A stretch of 58,998 bases of DNA. Source: Microbacteriaceae bacterium X2B (GTDB taxonomy: Bacteria > Actinomycetota > Actinomycetes > Actinomycetales > Microbacteriaceae). The translations under genes were made by a program, and so were the position numbers. Under the pieces are notes generated by a model. That model did no database searches, was not told the DNA's origin, and saw nothing but the letters and a program-made list of their open reading frames with translations. Positions 8,549 through 17,405 of this stretch are shown here, piece after piece (position 1 is the stretch's first letter; each line of letters opens with the position of its first letter). The stretch is taken from positions 1-58,998 of the forward strand of contig SCPB01000011.1 in NCBI GenBank assembly GCA_005502445.1. The letters are read 5' to 3'.

Positions 8549-9358
8549 ATGACCGACGTCACACCGACCGACGCCACCCCGACCGTCCTCCGCGCCGTGG
8601 TGACGGGCGGCAGCTCGGGCATCGGAGCGGCGACCGTGCGCCTGCTGCGCTCCCGCGGCTGGCACGTCACGGCCGTCGCCCGCCGCGCCGACCGCCTCGC
8701 GGCGCTCGCCGACGAGACGGGCTGCGCGGTCGTCGTCGCCGATCTCACCGTGCAGGGCGACGTGGATGCGCTGGCCGGGCGGGTGCGCGCCGACGGCCCC
8801 CTGCACGCCCTCGTCGCGAACGCGGGCGGAGCGATCGGCACCGACCCCGTCGCGACGGCGTCCGCCGCCGACCTCGCGCGCATGTTCGAGATCAACGTGC
8901 TCACCGCGCAGCGGTCGATCGCCGCCCTGCTGCCCGCCCTGCGCGCGGGCGCGGTCGAGCGGGGATCGGGCGACATCGTCGCCGTCACCTCCACGGCCGG
9001 TCAGGTCTCGTACGAGGGCGGCGGCGGGTACAACGCCGCGAAGTTCGCGCTGCGCGGCCTGCTCGGTGCCCTGCGTCTCGAGCTCGCGGGCGAGCCACTG
9101 CGGGTCGTGCAGATCGCGCCCGGGATGGTGCGGACGGAGGAGTTCGCCTTGACGCGCTTCGGCGGCGACCCCGCGAAGGTCGAGGCCCTCTACGCGGGAG
9201 TCGAGCATCCCCTTCTGGCGGAGGACGTCGCCGACGCGATCGTGCACGCCATCGAGCTCCCGAGCCATGTCAACCTCGACGAGGTGACGATGCGGCCCGT
9301 CGCGCAGGCCGCGCAGCACAAGCTCGTGCGCGAGCCGCTGCGGGTGCGAGAGAGCTGA
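8549..9358 (+). CDS. Short-chain dehydrogenase/reductase
   Basis: Classical SDR oxidoreductase, 269 residues. The Rossmann motif [17 protein letters not shown] is near residue 16, followed by the NAG motif LVANAGGA, catalytic Ser in VAVTSTAG and YxxxK in [10 protein letters not shown], with PGMVRTEEF after it. The basic residues in VARRADRL after strand two suggest NADP(H). It resembles YdfG/serine-dehydrogenase-like SDRs, but the substrate is not readable. TACCGT (8537-8542) lies six bases before the ATG and no ribosome site is present, so the mRNA is probably leaderless. ung follows 11 bases downstream and may share its transcript. Confidence 0.87.
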   Translation: MTDVTPTDATPTVLRAVVTGGSSGIGAATVRLLRSRGWHVTAVARRADRLAALADETGCAVVVADLTVQGDVDALAGRVRADGPLHALVANAGGAIGTDPVATASAADLARMFEINVLTAQRSIAALLPALRAGAVERGSGDIVAVTSTAGQVSYEGGGGYNAAKFALRGLLGALRLELAGEPLRVVQIAPGMVRTEEFALTRFGGDPAKVEALYAGVEHPLLAEDVADAIVHAIELPSHVNLDEVTMRPVAQAAQHKLVREPLRVRES

Positions 9359-9369
9359 GGGCCCGCACG

Positions 9370-10050
9370 GTGTCGCCGCGCCCGCTGGCCGAGCTCGTCG
9401 CGCCCGACTGGGCCGAGGCGCTAGCACCCGTCGCCGACCGGATCGCCGCGCTCGGCGACTGGCTGCGCGCCGAGACCGCGGCGGGCCGGCGATACCTGCC
9501 GGCGGGGGAGCACGTGCTGCGGGCCTTCACCGCGCCGCTCGCCGAGGTGCGAGTGCTCGTGCTCGGGCAGGATCCGTACCCGACGCCGGGCCACCCGATC
9601 GGTCTGAGCTTCGCCGTCGAGGCGCACGTGCGGCCGCTGCCGCGCAGCCTCGTCAACATCTACCGAGAGCTGCGCGACGACCTCGGCATCGAGCCGCCGC
9701 CGCACGGCGACCTGTCGGCCTGGCAGGCGCAGGGGGTCATGCTGCTCAACCGCGTTCTCACGGTGCGGCCCGGCGCGCCCGGCTCGCACCGCGGAAAGGG
9801 CTGGGAGGAGGTCACCGCCTGCGCCGTGCGCGCCCTGGCGCAGCGGGGCGGCCCGCTCGTGGCCGTGCTGTGGGGGAGGGATGCGCAGTCGGCGCAGCCC
9901 CTGCTCGGCGACGTCCCCGTGATCGCGAGCGCGCATCCCAGCCCCCTGTCGGCCCATGCCGGATTCTTCGGATCCGCGCCGTTCTCGCGCGCCAACGCGC
10001 TGCTCGTCGAGCAGGGCGGCGAGCCCGTCGACTGGCGCCTGCCCGCCTAG
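9370..10050 (+). CDS. ung: Uracil-DNA glycosylase, family 1
   Basis: Removes uracil from DNA in base-excision repair. The 226-residue length is standard. Catalytic Asp68 lies in the water-activating motif [20 protein letters not shown], and the DNA-intercalation loop [13 protein letters not shown] is conserved, as is the Asn-containing segment [12 protein letters not shown] start at GTG 9370, which gives the usual family N-terminus; the open frame extends upstream only as an antiphase reading of the SDR gene. It lies 11 bases after the SDR stop and its TAG stop forms part of the next gene's -10 box. Confidence 0.95.
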   Translation: MSPRPLAELVAPDWAEALAPVADRIAALGDWLRAETAAGRRYLPAGEHVLRAFTAPLAEVRVLVLGQDPYPTPGHPIGLSFAVEAHVRPLPRSLVNIYRELRDDLGIEPPPHGDLSAWQAQGVMLLNRVLTVRPGAPGSHRGKGWEEVTACAVRALAQRGGPLVAVLWGRDAQSAQPLLGDVPVIASAHPSPLSAHAGFFGSAPFSRANALLVEQGGEPVDWRLPA

Positions 10051-10059
10051 ACTGGCCGC

Positions 10060-10644
10060 GTGCTGGAGGAGGAGTACCAACCGCGACGCGTGCTGCCGCC
10101 GCACCTGCGCAGGAGCCAGGAGCCCGAGGCGCCCTTCGCCTTCGCGATCCGCGAGGCGACCGAGGCCGACCTGCCGTGGGTGCGCGAGATCTACAACCAC
10201 TACGTCGCGAACTCGACCGTGACCTTCGACGAGAAGCCGTGGAGTCTGCGCGTGCTCAAGTCGAAGTTCGCGAAGGTGCGCGCGCTCGGCTACCCCTTCC
10301 TCGTCGCCGAGTCGCCCTCGGGGGTCATCCTCGGATTCGCCTACGTCTACCCGTGGAAGGAGAAGGCGGCATACCGGTTCACGGTCGAGAACTCGATCTA
10401 CCTCGGCCCGGCCTCGACGGGAAAGGGTCTCGGCCGGGCTCTGCTCGGCGAGCTTCTCGAGCGGTCGCGCGCGGCGGGCGTCAAAGAGGTCATCGCGGTG
10501 ATCGCCGACAGGGGCGCCGAGGCCTCGATCGCGCTGCACGAGCAGTTCGGGTTCCGCAAGTCGGGCGAGATGGCCCGCGTCGGGTTCAAATTCGGGCGCT
10601 GGCTCGGCATCGTCATGCTGCAGAAGTCGCTCAAGAAGCGGTGA
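10060..10644 (+). CDS. GNAT N-acetyltransferase, phosphinothricin-acetyltransferase-like
   Basis: Acetyl-CoA-dependent N-acetyltransferase of 194 residues. The core matches the PAT/Bar/YwnH group: REIYNHYVANSTVTFDEKPW, then the acetyl-CoA loop ENSIYLGPASTGKGLGRAL, and the ending GFKFGRWLGIVMLQKSL. Such enzymes acetylate phosphinothricin, methionine sulfone or sulfoximine, or other amino-acid analogues. An N-terminal extension of about 30 residues is unusual. TAGACT (10048-10053), made partly from the ung stop codon, ends six bases before the GTG, supporting a separate leaderless transcript. Confidence 0.87.
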   Translation: MLEEEYQPRRVLPPHLRRSQEPEAPFAFAIREATEADLPWVREIYNHYVANSTVTFDEKPWSLRVLKSKFAKVRALGYPFLVAESPSGVILGFAYVYPWKEKAAYRFTVENSIYLGPASTGKGLGRALLGELLERSRAAGVKEVIAVIADRGAEASIALHEQFGFRKSGEMARVGFKFGRWLGIVMLQKSLKKR

Positions 10645-10647
10645 CCG

Positions 10648-10668
10648 ACCCCGGGAGCGGCCCCGGGT
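10648..10668. terminator. Bidirectional hairpin between convergent genes
   Basis: Arms 10648-10655 and 10661-10668 pair over eight positions with one C-C mismatch and a five-base loop. It sits between the convergent acetyltransferase and lipoprotein genes. Confidence 0.5.
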
Positions 10669-10683
10669 GCTGGGCTGGTCGGA

Positions 10684-11307
10684 TCAGCTGTAGACGATGT
10701 CGAGGACCTCGCCGGCGATCACGACCGCCTCGTCGTAGAACACCTGACCGCCGATCGTGGTGATGACCGAGACCCAGGCGTCGGTCGTGACGACGTTGTG
10801 AACGGCGCCGGGCCCGTTCTCGTCGCCGGTGACCCAGAAGGTCGCGTCGCGGGAGGAGGTCGTCCCCTCGTTGAGGCCCTGAGCGGTGAGATCGGTGATG
10901 ACCTGCGCGCGGGTGGAGGGCGAGATCGGGGCCACGCTGATCGTGAAGGTCGCGATGTTGGGCCGCGCCTCGTCCTCGTAGAAGCAGCTGATGCCGCCGA
11001 CCGCTTCCTCCCTCGTCGGCTCGGGCAGGTAGGTGGCGCCGATGTCGGTGCCGGGGCCGCCGACGAGGGCGATGCCCTGCTCGAGGAGGGCATCGACACG
11101 TTCAGGAGGAAGGATCGTCGTGCAGTCCTCCGGCATCGTGAAGGTCTCGGGCTCGGGCTCGGGCTGCGCGCTCTCGGTCGCGGTCGGCACCGGAGCCGGG
11201 CCGTCGGTCGGCGCGGCCGCGGGTTCCTCCGGCTCGGTGGCGCACGCGGCGAGGCCGAGCACGAGAGCGAGGGCGGCGGTGCTCGCGAGCAGTCGAGTCG
11301 AGGACAT
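10684..11307 (-). CDS. Secreted lipoprotein, unknown function
   Basis: Predicted lipoprotein of 207 residues. A type II signal peptide of about 20 residues ends in the lipobox LGLAAC, followed by a low-complexity linker rich in Pro, Glu and Ala that is typical of actinobacterial lipoproteins. The mature domain holds two further cysteines (EDCTTILPPERV and GGISCFYEDE) that could form a disulfide. I recognise no family with certainty; the domain plan is common among hypothetical actinobacterial lipoproteins. It is convergent with the acetyltransferase gene and divergent from the amidase. The start follows an AAGGAGA-type site. Confidence 0.8.
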   Translation of the reverse strand: MSSTRLLASTAALALVLGLAACATEPEEPAAAPTDGPAPVPTATESAQPEPEPETFTMPEDCTTILPPERVDALLEQGIALVGGPGTDIGATYLPEPTREEAVGGISCFYEDEARPNIATFTISVAPISPSTRAQVITDLTAQGLNEGTTSSRDATFWVTGDENGPGAVHNVVTTDAWVSVITTIGGQVFYDEAVVIAGEVLDIVYS

Positions 11308-11448
11308 GGATCTCCTTGGCTGCGGGGGCGGACGGCGCGAATCTAACAGGCTGGGGCGAGCCAGCGCCGCCCTAGACGCTTATCCCGGCGCTCCCGGCCC
11401 GCTTCGTTGCCTAATCGATATCGGGATGCGCTCGCTAGGCTCGCGATG

Positions 11449-12879
11449 ATGTTCGAACTCCACCACTTGAGCGCCCTCGAGCAGTGGGAGTGGCTGCACG
11501 CCGGCCGCGTCTCGCCGAGCGAGCTCGTCGAGCACTATCTGCAGCGCATCGAAAGCCTCAATCCCGCGATCGGGGCGCTCACGGTCGTCGAGGCCGATCG
11601 GGCTCGCACGCGGGCCGCGCACGTCGAGCGCTCGATCCCGCGCACGGCGCCCCTGTGGAGCATCCCGATCGCCGACAAGGAGCTCATGCCGCGCGCGGGT
11701 CAGCGTACGAGCCACGGCTCTCGGTTGCTGGCCGATGCGGTGCCCGACTCCTCGCACGAACTCGTCGAGCAGTTCGACGCGGCCGCGGCGATCAGCCTGG
11801 GCGCGACCGCGGCCCCCGAGTTCGGGCTCGCGTCGTACACCGAGTCGCTCGTGAGCCCGCCGGCGCGCAACCCCTACGACCTCTCGCGGGGCGCCGGCGG
11901 GTCGAGCGGCGGGGCGGCCGCCGCCGTCGCGGTGGGGCTGCTGCCCGTCGCACCCGCGAGCGACGGCGGCGGCAGCATCCGGATCCCCGCCGCCGCCTGC
12001 GGACTCGTCGGCCTCAAGCCGTCCCGCGGGCGTCTGCCCGGCGGAAGCGGGCTCGACCGGCTCGCCGGTCTCGTCGTGCCCGGCCCGATCGCGCGCACCG
12101 TCGCCGACGCGGCGCTCGTGCTCGACGCGCTCGTGACGGCCGCGCCCTGGCCGTTCGCCACGCGCGCGCCCGACCCGCACGACGGCCCCTTCCTCGGGCA
12201 CGCGGTGCGCGGCGAGGGCCGCTTCCAGCGCGGGGTCATGACGAGATCGCCCCGGGACGAGTGGACCGACATCGTCATCGCGCCCGAGGCGCGCGCGGCA
12301 CTCGACGAGGCGGTCGCCGTGTTCGCCGACCTCGGGCACGGCGTCGACGAGCTCGCGCTCGACCCGGAGCCGGACTACGGCCCGAACTTCCGCACCGTGT
12401 GGATGGCGGGCGCCGCGGCGATCCCCGCGCACTCACCGGCCGAGCTCGCCCTCCTCGAGCCCCTCACCGCCTGGCTCGTCGAGCGGGGCCGCGCCCTGCC
12501 GGCCTCGGAGCTCATCGACGCTCTCGAGTGGCTGAGCGGCTTCGAACGGCGCGTCATCCGCCGCTTCGCGAGCGTCGACGTCGTCATCACCCCGGCCGTC
12601 GCCCTGACGCCGCGGCCGCTCGGCTGGTACGACGGCGAGGATGCCGAGCGCAACTTCCATCAGCAGGTGCGGTACACGCCTTTCACGAGCTTCGTGAACG
12701 TCAGCGGACTGCCCGCCATGACGCTGCCCGTCGGCCTCACGGGCGCCGATTCGGCGACCCCCGGCCTGCCCATGGGCGTGCAACTCATCGGGCGACCGGG
12801 CGGGGAGGCCGCACTGCTCGCGCTCGGCGCGCAGTGGGAGCGCCGGCGGCCGCGGCCTCTGCACCCGCCGCAGTGGTGA
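11449..12879 (+). CDS. Amidase-signature family enzyme
   Basis: Serine amidohydrolase of 476 residues, probably cytosolic, acting on carboxylic amides. The Ser-Ser-Lys triad is readable: Lys in [14 protein letters not shown], cis-Ser in [14 protein letters not shown] and nucleophile Ser in [16 protein letters not shown]. It also has QLIGRPGGE near the C-terminus. It is related to GatA but lacks GatB/GatC neighbours, so it is more likely a stand-alone amidase of unknown substrate. Two ATGs stand in tandem at 11446 and 11449; TAGGCT at 11436-11441 puts +1 near 11449, so I chose that leaderless start. It is convergent with the SDR gene beyond a hairpin. Confidence 0.88.
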   Translation: MFELHHLSALEQWEWLHAGRVSPSELVEHYLQRIESLNPAIGALTVVEADRARTRAAHVERSIPRTAPLWSIPIADKELMPRAGQRTSHGSRLLADAVPDSSHELVEQFDAAAAISLGATAAPEFGLASYTESLVSPPARNPYDLSRGAGGSSGGAAAAVAVGLLPVAPASDGGGSIRIPAAACGLVGLKPSRGRLPGGSGLDRLAGLVVPGPIARTVADAALVLDALVTAAPWPFATRAPDPHDGPFLGHAVRGEGRFQRGVMTRSPRDEWTDIVIAPEARAALDEAVAVFADLGHGVDELALDPEPDYGPNFRTVWMAGAAAIPAHSPAELALLEPLTAWLVERGRALPASELIDALEWLSGFERRVIRRFASVDVVITPAVALTPRPLGWYDGEDAERNFHQQVRYTPFTSFVNVSGLPAMTLPVGLTGADSATPGLPMGVQLIGRPGGEAALLALGAQWERRRPRPLHPPQW

Positions 12880-12884
12880 CCGAC

Positions 12885-12906
12885 CGCTGACGCTCGGCCG
12901 TCAGCG
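12885..12906. terminator. Bidirectional terminator hairpin
   Basis: Perfect 8-bp stem (CGCTGACG and CGTCAGCG) with a six-base loop lies between the convergent stops of the amidase and SDR genes. Confidence 0.6.
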
Positions 12907-12915
12907 CCCGACTCG

Positions 12916-13758
12916 TCAGCGCTCGACGACGGGCGCGACGACCCCGATGCGCGGAGCGATGGCGTGCCACAGGGCGCCGGCCAGTCGCGCGTCCCCCGCA
13001 CTCGGATGGGTCGCGCCGAGCGGGTTGAGCCCGTCGAAGTAGGTGCCGTTGCGCACTCCGAGCTCGGGGGTGTCGACGAGGTGCACGAGGGGCGCCGCGC
13101 CGGCCTCGGGCGAGATCTGCATCGACGCCGTGAGCACCTGCACGAGCCGCGCGCTTCGGGATTCGGCCCCGAAGGCGCTGCGCACGTACCCGGGGTGGAA
13201 GGGGTAGCTCTCGAGCCCGGTGCGCTCGGCGAGCGAGCGCGCGTACAGGATCGTCGCGAGCTTGCTCGCCCCGTAGGCCCGCCAGCCGGCGCCGTAGCGG
13301 CGCTGCGCGAAGTCGAGGTCGTCGAGCCGCAGCGCCCCGAGCCGGTTGAGCACGCTCGAGGTGAACACGACGCGGCCGCGCTCGCGCCCGCCGGCCCGGC
13401 CCGCGCGCAGGCGGGGCAGCAGCAGCTCGGTGAGCAGCGCGCCGGCGAGCAGGTTGCGCTGCAGGGTCGTCTCGTTGCCGTCGGGGGTCTCGATGCGCCG
13501 GCCGACCATGCTGCCGGCGTTGTTGACGAGCGCGTCGATGCGCGGGAACCGCGAGAGCAGGTCGTCGGCGAGCGAGCGCACGTCGTCGAGGCGATCGAAG
13601 TCGCAGACGAAGGGGATGCCGCCGGCGCGGGCGGCGGTTGCCGCGGTCCTCGCGGGGTCGCGGCCGACCACGGCCACCTGCCACTCGCGGCGGGCGAGTT
13701 CGACGACCGCGGCGGCGCCGAGTCCCGAGCTCGCTCCCGTGACGACGACCGTGCGCAT
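12916..13758 (-). CDS. Short-chain dehydrogenase, retinol-dehydrogenase-like
   Basis: SDR oxidoreductase of 280 residues. It has TGASSGLGAAAVVELARR at the N-terminus, DALVNNAGSMVGRR, catalytic Ser in VVFTSSVLNRLG and YGASKLATILYARSL (YxxxK), then FHPGYVRSAFG. This is the pattern of the oxidoreductases annotated as retinol or protochlorophyllide dehydrogenase-like in actinobacteria; the true substrate is unknown. Its ATG overlaps the TGA of the upstream 146-residue gene (TGATG), so translation is coupled. Confidence 0.85.
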   Translation of the reverse strand: MRTVVVTGASSGLGAAAVVELARREWQVAVVGRDPARTAATAARAGGIPFVCDFDRLDDVRSLADDLLSRFPRIDALVNNAGSMVGRRIETPDGNETTLQRNLLAGALLTELLLPRLRAGRAGGRERGRVVFTSSVLNRLGALRLDDLDFAQRRYGAGWRAYGASKLATILYARSLAERTGLESYPFHPGYVRSAFGAESRSARLVQVLTASMQISPEAGAAPLVHLVDTPELGVRNGTYFDGLNPLGATHPSAGDARLAGALWHAIAPRIGVVAPVVER

Positions 13759-14198
13759 CAGCGGTAGCCCCCCGCCTCGAGTCCGGCTTCGATCTCGAAC
13801 CGGTTGCCGCGCGGGTCACGTCCGGCCGCGAGGTAGAGCGGGATCATCGCGAGGCCGTACCGGCGCCACTGCGCGCGGTGCACGGCCTCGTGCTCGAGCA
13901 CGCGCGGGCTCACCGCATCGCGCGTGAGATAGACGGCACCGATCGTCGTGCCGCCGCGACCGAACGCCCACCGGGGCAGTCCCGCGCAGACGATGACGCC
14001 GCCTCGGCGTGAGACGCGCCGCCTGCCGAGAGCCGCCCCCCAGACGAGCGCGAGCGCCGTCGCGAACCAGTAGCCGGGTCGCGCGATGACGGGGTGCAGC
14101 GCCGCCGCCCTCAGCCAGCGCACGCGGGCGAGGGCCGCGACCGCGCGAGCGCCGCGGCCGGCCACCCTGCGAGGGTGGGTGCGCGGAGCGGCGACCAT
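13758..14198 (-). CDS. Conserved small protein with HEAVH motif
   Basis: Basic protein of 146 residues, no confident family. A hydrophobic stretch at about residues 40-58 (PGYWFATALALVWGAALG) may anchor it to the membrane. A second weakly hydrophobic part follows, then VLEHEAVHRAQWRRYG, which fits HExxH and could bind a metal as in a peptidase, though no third ligand is obvious. The C-terminus is NRFEIEAGLEAGGYR. It is translationally coupled to the downstream SDR gene. The frame and codon usage look real; a metalloprotease role is only a guess. Confidence 0.7.
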   Translation of the reverse strand: MVAAPRTHPRRVAGRGARAVAALARVRWLRAAALHPVIARPGYWFATALALVWGAALGRRRVSRRGGVIVCAGLPRWAFGRGGTTIGAVYLTRDAVSPRVLEHEAVHRAQWRRYGLAMIPLYLAAGRDPRGNRFEIEAGLEAGGYR

Positions 14199-14263
14199 GA
14201 CTCATTCCTAGCAGGTGCCGCGCGGTCGACGGGCGCACCCCCCTCGACCGGGAGCGGGAGCGA

Positions 14264-15757
14264 TCAGCCGCGGCGGGCGGCCCGGTCGGTCTCGAGCAGT
14301 CGCAGCCAGATCTCGCTCATCGTCGGGTACGACGGCACGGCGTGCTGCAGCCGCCCGATCGTGACCTCGCCGACGATCGCGATCGTCGCGGCATGCACGA
14401 GCTCGGCGACATCGTTGCCGACGACCGTGAAGCCCACGACGACGTCGCGAGCGTCGTCGATGATGAGCCGCGCGCGCCCCGCATAGCCGTCGGCGTGCAG
14501 GCTTGCCCCGGCGACGCGGCCGAGCTCGTAGTCGACGACGCGCGAGGCGATGCCGCGCTTCTCGGCCTCGGCGGCCGTCAGGCCGACGCTCGCGACCTCG
14601 GGCGCCGTGAACGTCACCTGAGGCACTGCGGCGTGGTCGGCTGTCGCGACATGCGCGCCCCACGCGGCCTCGTCGACGTCGCCTCCCGCGGCTCGCGCGG
14701 CGATGACGTCGCCCGCGACGCGCGCCTGGTACTTGCCCTGGTGCGTCAGCAGCGCCCGGTGGTTGACGTCGCCGACCGCGTACAGCCAGTCGAGTCCCGC
14801 GACGCGCATCGAGTCGTCCACACCCAGCCACGAGCCCGGTTCGAGGCCGACCGAGTCGAGCCCGAGGTCGTCGGTGCGCGGTCGGCGGCCGGTCGCGATC
14901 AGCAGCTCATCGGCCTCGACCCGCTCGTGGCCCGCCGCGCCGTCGCCCTCGAGGTCGAGCGTCACGGCGCCTCGCTCGCCATTCCGCCGCACGCGCGTCG
15001 GGCTCGCTCCCGTGAGCACCGTCACGCCGTCGGCGCGCAGGCGCTCGGCGACGGCGTCGCCCGCGAAGGGCTCGGTTCCCGACAGCAGTCGGCCCCGGCT
15101 GATGAGCGTGACGGTCGAGCCGAGCGCGGCGTACGCGGTCGCGAGCTCACTGCCGACGACGCCGCCGCCGACGATCGCGAGCCGCTCCGGGATCCGCTCC
15201 GCGCTCGTCGCCTCGCGCGCCGTCCACGGCATCGCTTCGGCGAGGCCCGGGATGTCCGGCATCGCCGCATCCGATCCGGTGCAGATCGCGACGGCGTGCC
15301 TCGCCGTCACGACCCGCTCGGCGCCGTCGGGCCCGGTCACGAGAACCCGCTTCGCGCCCGCCAGCCGCCCGCGCCCGCGAGCGAGGGCGATGCCGGCGCT
15401 CTCCAGCCAGCGCACCTGCCCGCTGTCGTCCCAGTGGCTCACGACCGCGTCGCGGCGGGCGAGGACGGCGGCGGCATCCACGTCACCTGTCACGGCCTCG
15501 CGCGCTCCGCCGACCGCCTGGGCTGCGCGGACGGCGGCGATGGAGCGCAGGAGGGCCTTGGAGGGCATGCAGGCCCAGTAGGAGCATTCGCCGCCCACCA
15601 GCTCGCTCTCGACGATGAGCACGCTCAGGCCGCCCTGCGCGGCGCGGTCGGCGACGTTCTCGCCGACCGCGCCCGCTCCGATGACGACGAGGTCGTACTC
15701 GTCCAGAGGGGCCGCGCTCGTCGTCGCGGTCGTGGTGAGCGTGCGGGGTGCGGTCAT
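14264..15757 (-). CDS. FAD-dependent pyridine nucleotide-disulfide oxidoreductase
   Basis: Flavoprotein of 497 residues in the dihydrolipoamide dehydrogenase/mercuric reductase family. The FAD motif VVIGAGAVGENVADRAA is followed by the redox-active disulfide GGECSYWACMPSKALLR (CX4C), the NAD(P)H Rossmann motif IVGGGVVGSELATAYAALG, the second FAD motif YAVGDVNHRALLTHQGKYQA, and a dimerisation domain with His and Glu in HAVPSYPTMSEIW, as in classic disulfide reductases. It is not next to any dehydrogenase-complex gene, so an Lpd role in pyruvate oxidation is not supported. It follows the crotonase gene by 13 bases, with GGAG overlapping the crotonase stop. Confidence 0.88.
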   Translation of the reverse strand: MTAPRTLTTTATTSAAPLDEYDLVVIGAGAVGENVADRAAQGGLSVLIVESELVGGECSYWACMPSKALLRSIAAVRAAQAVGGAREAVTGDVDAAAVLARRDAVVSHWDDSGQVRWLESAGIALARGRGRLAGAKRVLVTGPDGAERVVTARHAVAICTGSDAAMPDIPGLAEAMPWTAREATSAERIPERLAIVGGGVVGSELATAYAALGSTVTLISRGRLLSGTEPFAGDAVAERLRADGVTVLTGASPTRVRRNGERGAVTLDLEGDGAAGHERVEADELLIATGRRPRTDDLGLDSVGLEPGSWLGVDDSMRVAGLDWLYAVGDVNHRALLTHQGKYQARVAGDVIAARAAGGDVDEAAWGAHVATADHAAVPQVTFTAPEVASVGLTAAEAEKRGIASRVVDYELGRVAGASLHADGYAGRARLIIDDARDVVVGFTVVGNDVAELVHAATIAIVGEVTIGRLQHAVPSYPTMSEIWLRLLETDRAARRG

Positions 15758-15770
15758 GGTGCGAGAGCTC

Positions 15771-16580
15771 CTATCGTCCGAGGAATCGGGGCGTCTCCCG
15801 GCGCAGGAAGGCCTCCAGGCCGATGCGGGCGTCCTCGGTGTGCATGAGTCGCACGAGCTCGCCCTGCAGCTGCGCCGCAGCGGCCGCGTGGCCCTGCTCG
15901 ACGGCGACGCGGGCGTTGGCGAGAGTCGCCTGCACCGCGAGCGGGGCCTGGACCGCGATGCGGTGAGCGAGCTCGACGGCGCGGGCGAGCTGCTCGCCCG
16001 GCTCGACGATCTCGTGCACGATCCCCATGCGGGCGGCCTCGACGGCGTCGAAGCGGTCGCCCGTGAGCATCCAGCGCATCGCGTTGCCCCAGCCGGCGGT
16101 GCTCGCGAAGCGCAGGGTCGCCCCGCCGAAGGGCAGGATCGCCCGAGCGACCTCGAGCTGGGCAAAGACGGCGTCGCTCGCCGCGACGACGATGTCGCTC
16201 GCGAGCGCGAGCTCGATGCCGAGCGTGAGGCACGTGCCCTGCACGGCGAGCACGACCGGCTTGCGGACCCGCGGCCCCTGAACCCCCCAGGGGTCGATGC
16301 CGCCGTCGGGCACCATCGCGAGACCATCGGGCCCGACGCGCGGCGCGATGTCGGCGAGATCGAGCCCGCCCGTGAAGTGATCGCCGTGGGCGAAGACGAC
16401 GCCGGCGCGCAGCTCGGGGTCCTGGTCGAGCTCGCCATAGGCGAGGGCGAGCTGCTGCAGCATCGCCAGGTCGGCGGCGTTGCGCTTCTCCGGGCGGTCC
16501 AGGCCGATGAGCAGCAGGGGGCCGTCGCGCTCGACGCTGACGCGGTGCGCGGCACCATCGACGGCGGGGGTCTGCGGCAT
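15771..16580 (-). CDS. Enoyl-CoA hydratase/isomerase (crotonase family)
   Basis: Crotonase-fold protein of 269 residues acting on acyl-CoA thioesters. The oxyanion hole is formed by HFTGGLDLADIA and QGTCLTLGIELALASD, and FAQLEVARAILPFGGATLRF aligns with the segment carrying the catalytic Glu, which is retained. The second catalytic Glu position is less clear, so hydratase and isomerase activities cannot be told apart. I choose ATG 16580: TAGAGT (16593-16588) ends seven bases before it, a leaderless layout, whereas the GTG at 16589 overlaps that -10 box. The next gene is the flavin disulfide oxidoreductase. Confidence 0.86.
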   Translation of the reverse strand: MPQTPAVDGAAHRVSVERDGPLLLIGLDRPEKRNAADLAMLQQLALAYGELDQDPELRAGVVFAHGDHFTGGLDLADIAPRVGPDGLAMVPDGGIDPWGVQGPRVRKPVVLAVQGTCLTLGIELALASDIVVAASDAVFAQLEVARAILPFGGATLRFASTAGWGNAMRWMLTGDRFDAVEAARMGIVHEIVEPGEQLARAVELAHRIAVQAPLAVQATLANARVAVEQGHAAAAAQLQGELVRLMHTEDARIGLEAFLRRETPRFLGR

Positions 16581-16590
16581 GCGCGACACT

Positions 16591-17400
16591 CTAGTCAGCG
16601 GTGTCGACGACCGGCCGGGTGAGCGCCGAGATCAGGCGCAGGATGCTCGGCAGATCCTCGGCCGCCTCCGCGGCGCTCGTCGGTGCGAACTCGGTGACGC
16701 CCGCCCCCGCGAGGGGCAGGGCGGCGCGGGCGGCCGCGATCGCGGCCGCGAGATCGCTCACGCTCGCGCCGAAGGGGGTCGGGAACCCGACGCCCGCGAA
16801 CTCTGCCGGGTCGATGACGTCGAGGTCGAGGTGCACGTAGAGCTGTTCCGCCCCGGCCGCGGCGCGCTCGGCGACGGCCGCGCCGACGGAGTCGGGGCCG
16901 ATCATGGCGATGCCGAGCGACGCGACGGCGTCCTCCTCGGCCGGATCGAGGTCGCGCGCGCCGACGAGCAGCACGTCGGCTGCGGCGACGAGATCGTGGT
17001 CGATGATCGATCGCAGCACCATCCCGTGGAAGGCGCCCGAGGGCGAACTGGCGGGCGTGTTCAGGTCGGCGTGGGCATCCGCCCACACGAGCACCGTCCG
17101 CCCCCGTTGCGCGACGCGCTCGACCGCGGCGTACTCGACGCCGCAGTCGCCGCCGATCGTGATCGCCGGGCCCTCGATGCCGGCGAGGGCGTCGGCGATC
17201 CGCTCGCGCACGATGCGCAGCGAGCTCCAGCGGTGCACGCCCGTCCCCTCCGCGTCGCCGGCCTCGAGGGGTACCTCGACGAGCGTCGTCGCGCTCATCG
17301 GCAGGTCGCCGCGGATCGCCTCCGCGCCGTCGACGAGGCGCATCGCGCGGTCGGCACCCGAGCCCTGCCACTGGGGGACCACCACGAAGTGCGCTGCCAT
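16591..17400 (-). CDS. Arginase/agmatinase-family protein with an altered metal ligand
   Basis: Ureohydrolase fold of 269 residues. Manganese ligands are recognisable as D108, H110 and D112 in WADAHADLNTP and D192 and D194 in VHLDLDVIDPAEF. The usual first ligand, the His of GGDHS, is Cys86 here (TIGGDCGVEY). The enzyme could be an arginase-like hydrolase with a modified metal site, or may not act on guanidines at all; such Cys variants do occur in actinobacterial sequences as I recall. It begins five bases after the stop of the upstream membrane protein gene, so it is part of that transcript. Confidence 0.82.
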   Translation of the reverse strand: MAAHFVVVPQWQGSGADRAMRLVDGAEAIRGDLPMSATTLVEVPLEAGDAEGTGVHRWSSLRIVRERIADALAGIEGPAITIGGDCGVEYAAVERVAQRGRTVLVWADAHADLNTPASSPSGAFHGMVLRSIIDHDLVAAADVLLVGARDLDPAEEDAVASLGIAMIGPDSVGAAVAERAAAGAEQLYVHLDLDVIDPAEFAGVGFPTPFGASVSDLAAAIAAARAALPLAGAGVTEFAPTSAAEAAEDLPSILRLISALTRPVVDTAD

Positions 17401-17405
17401 GGCGC

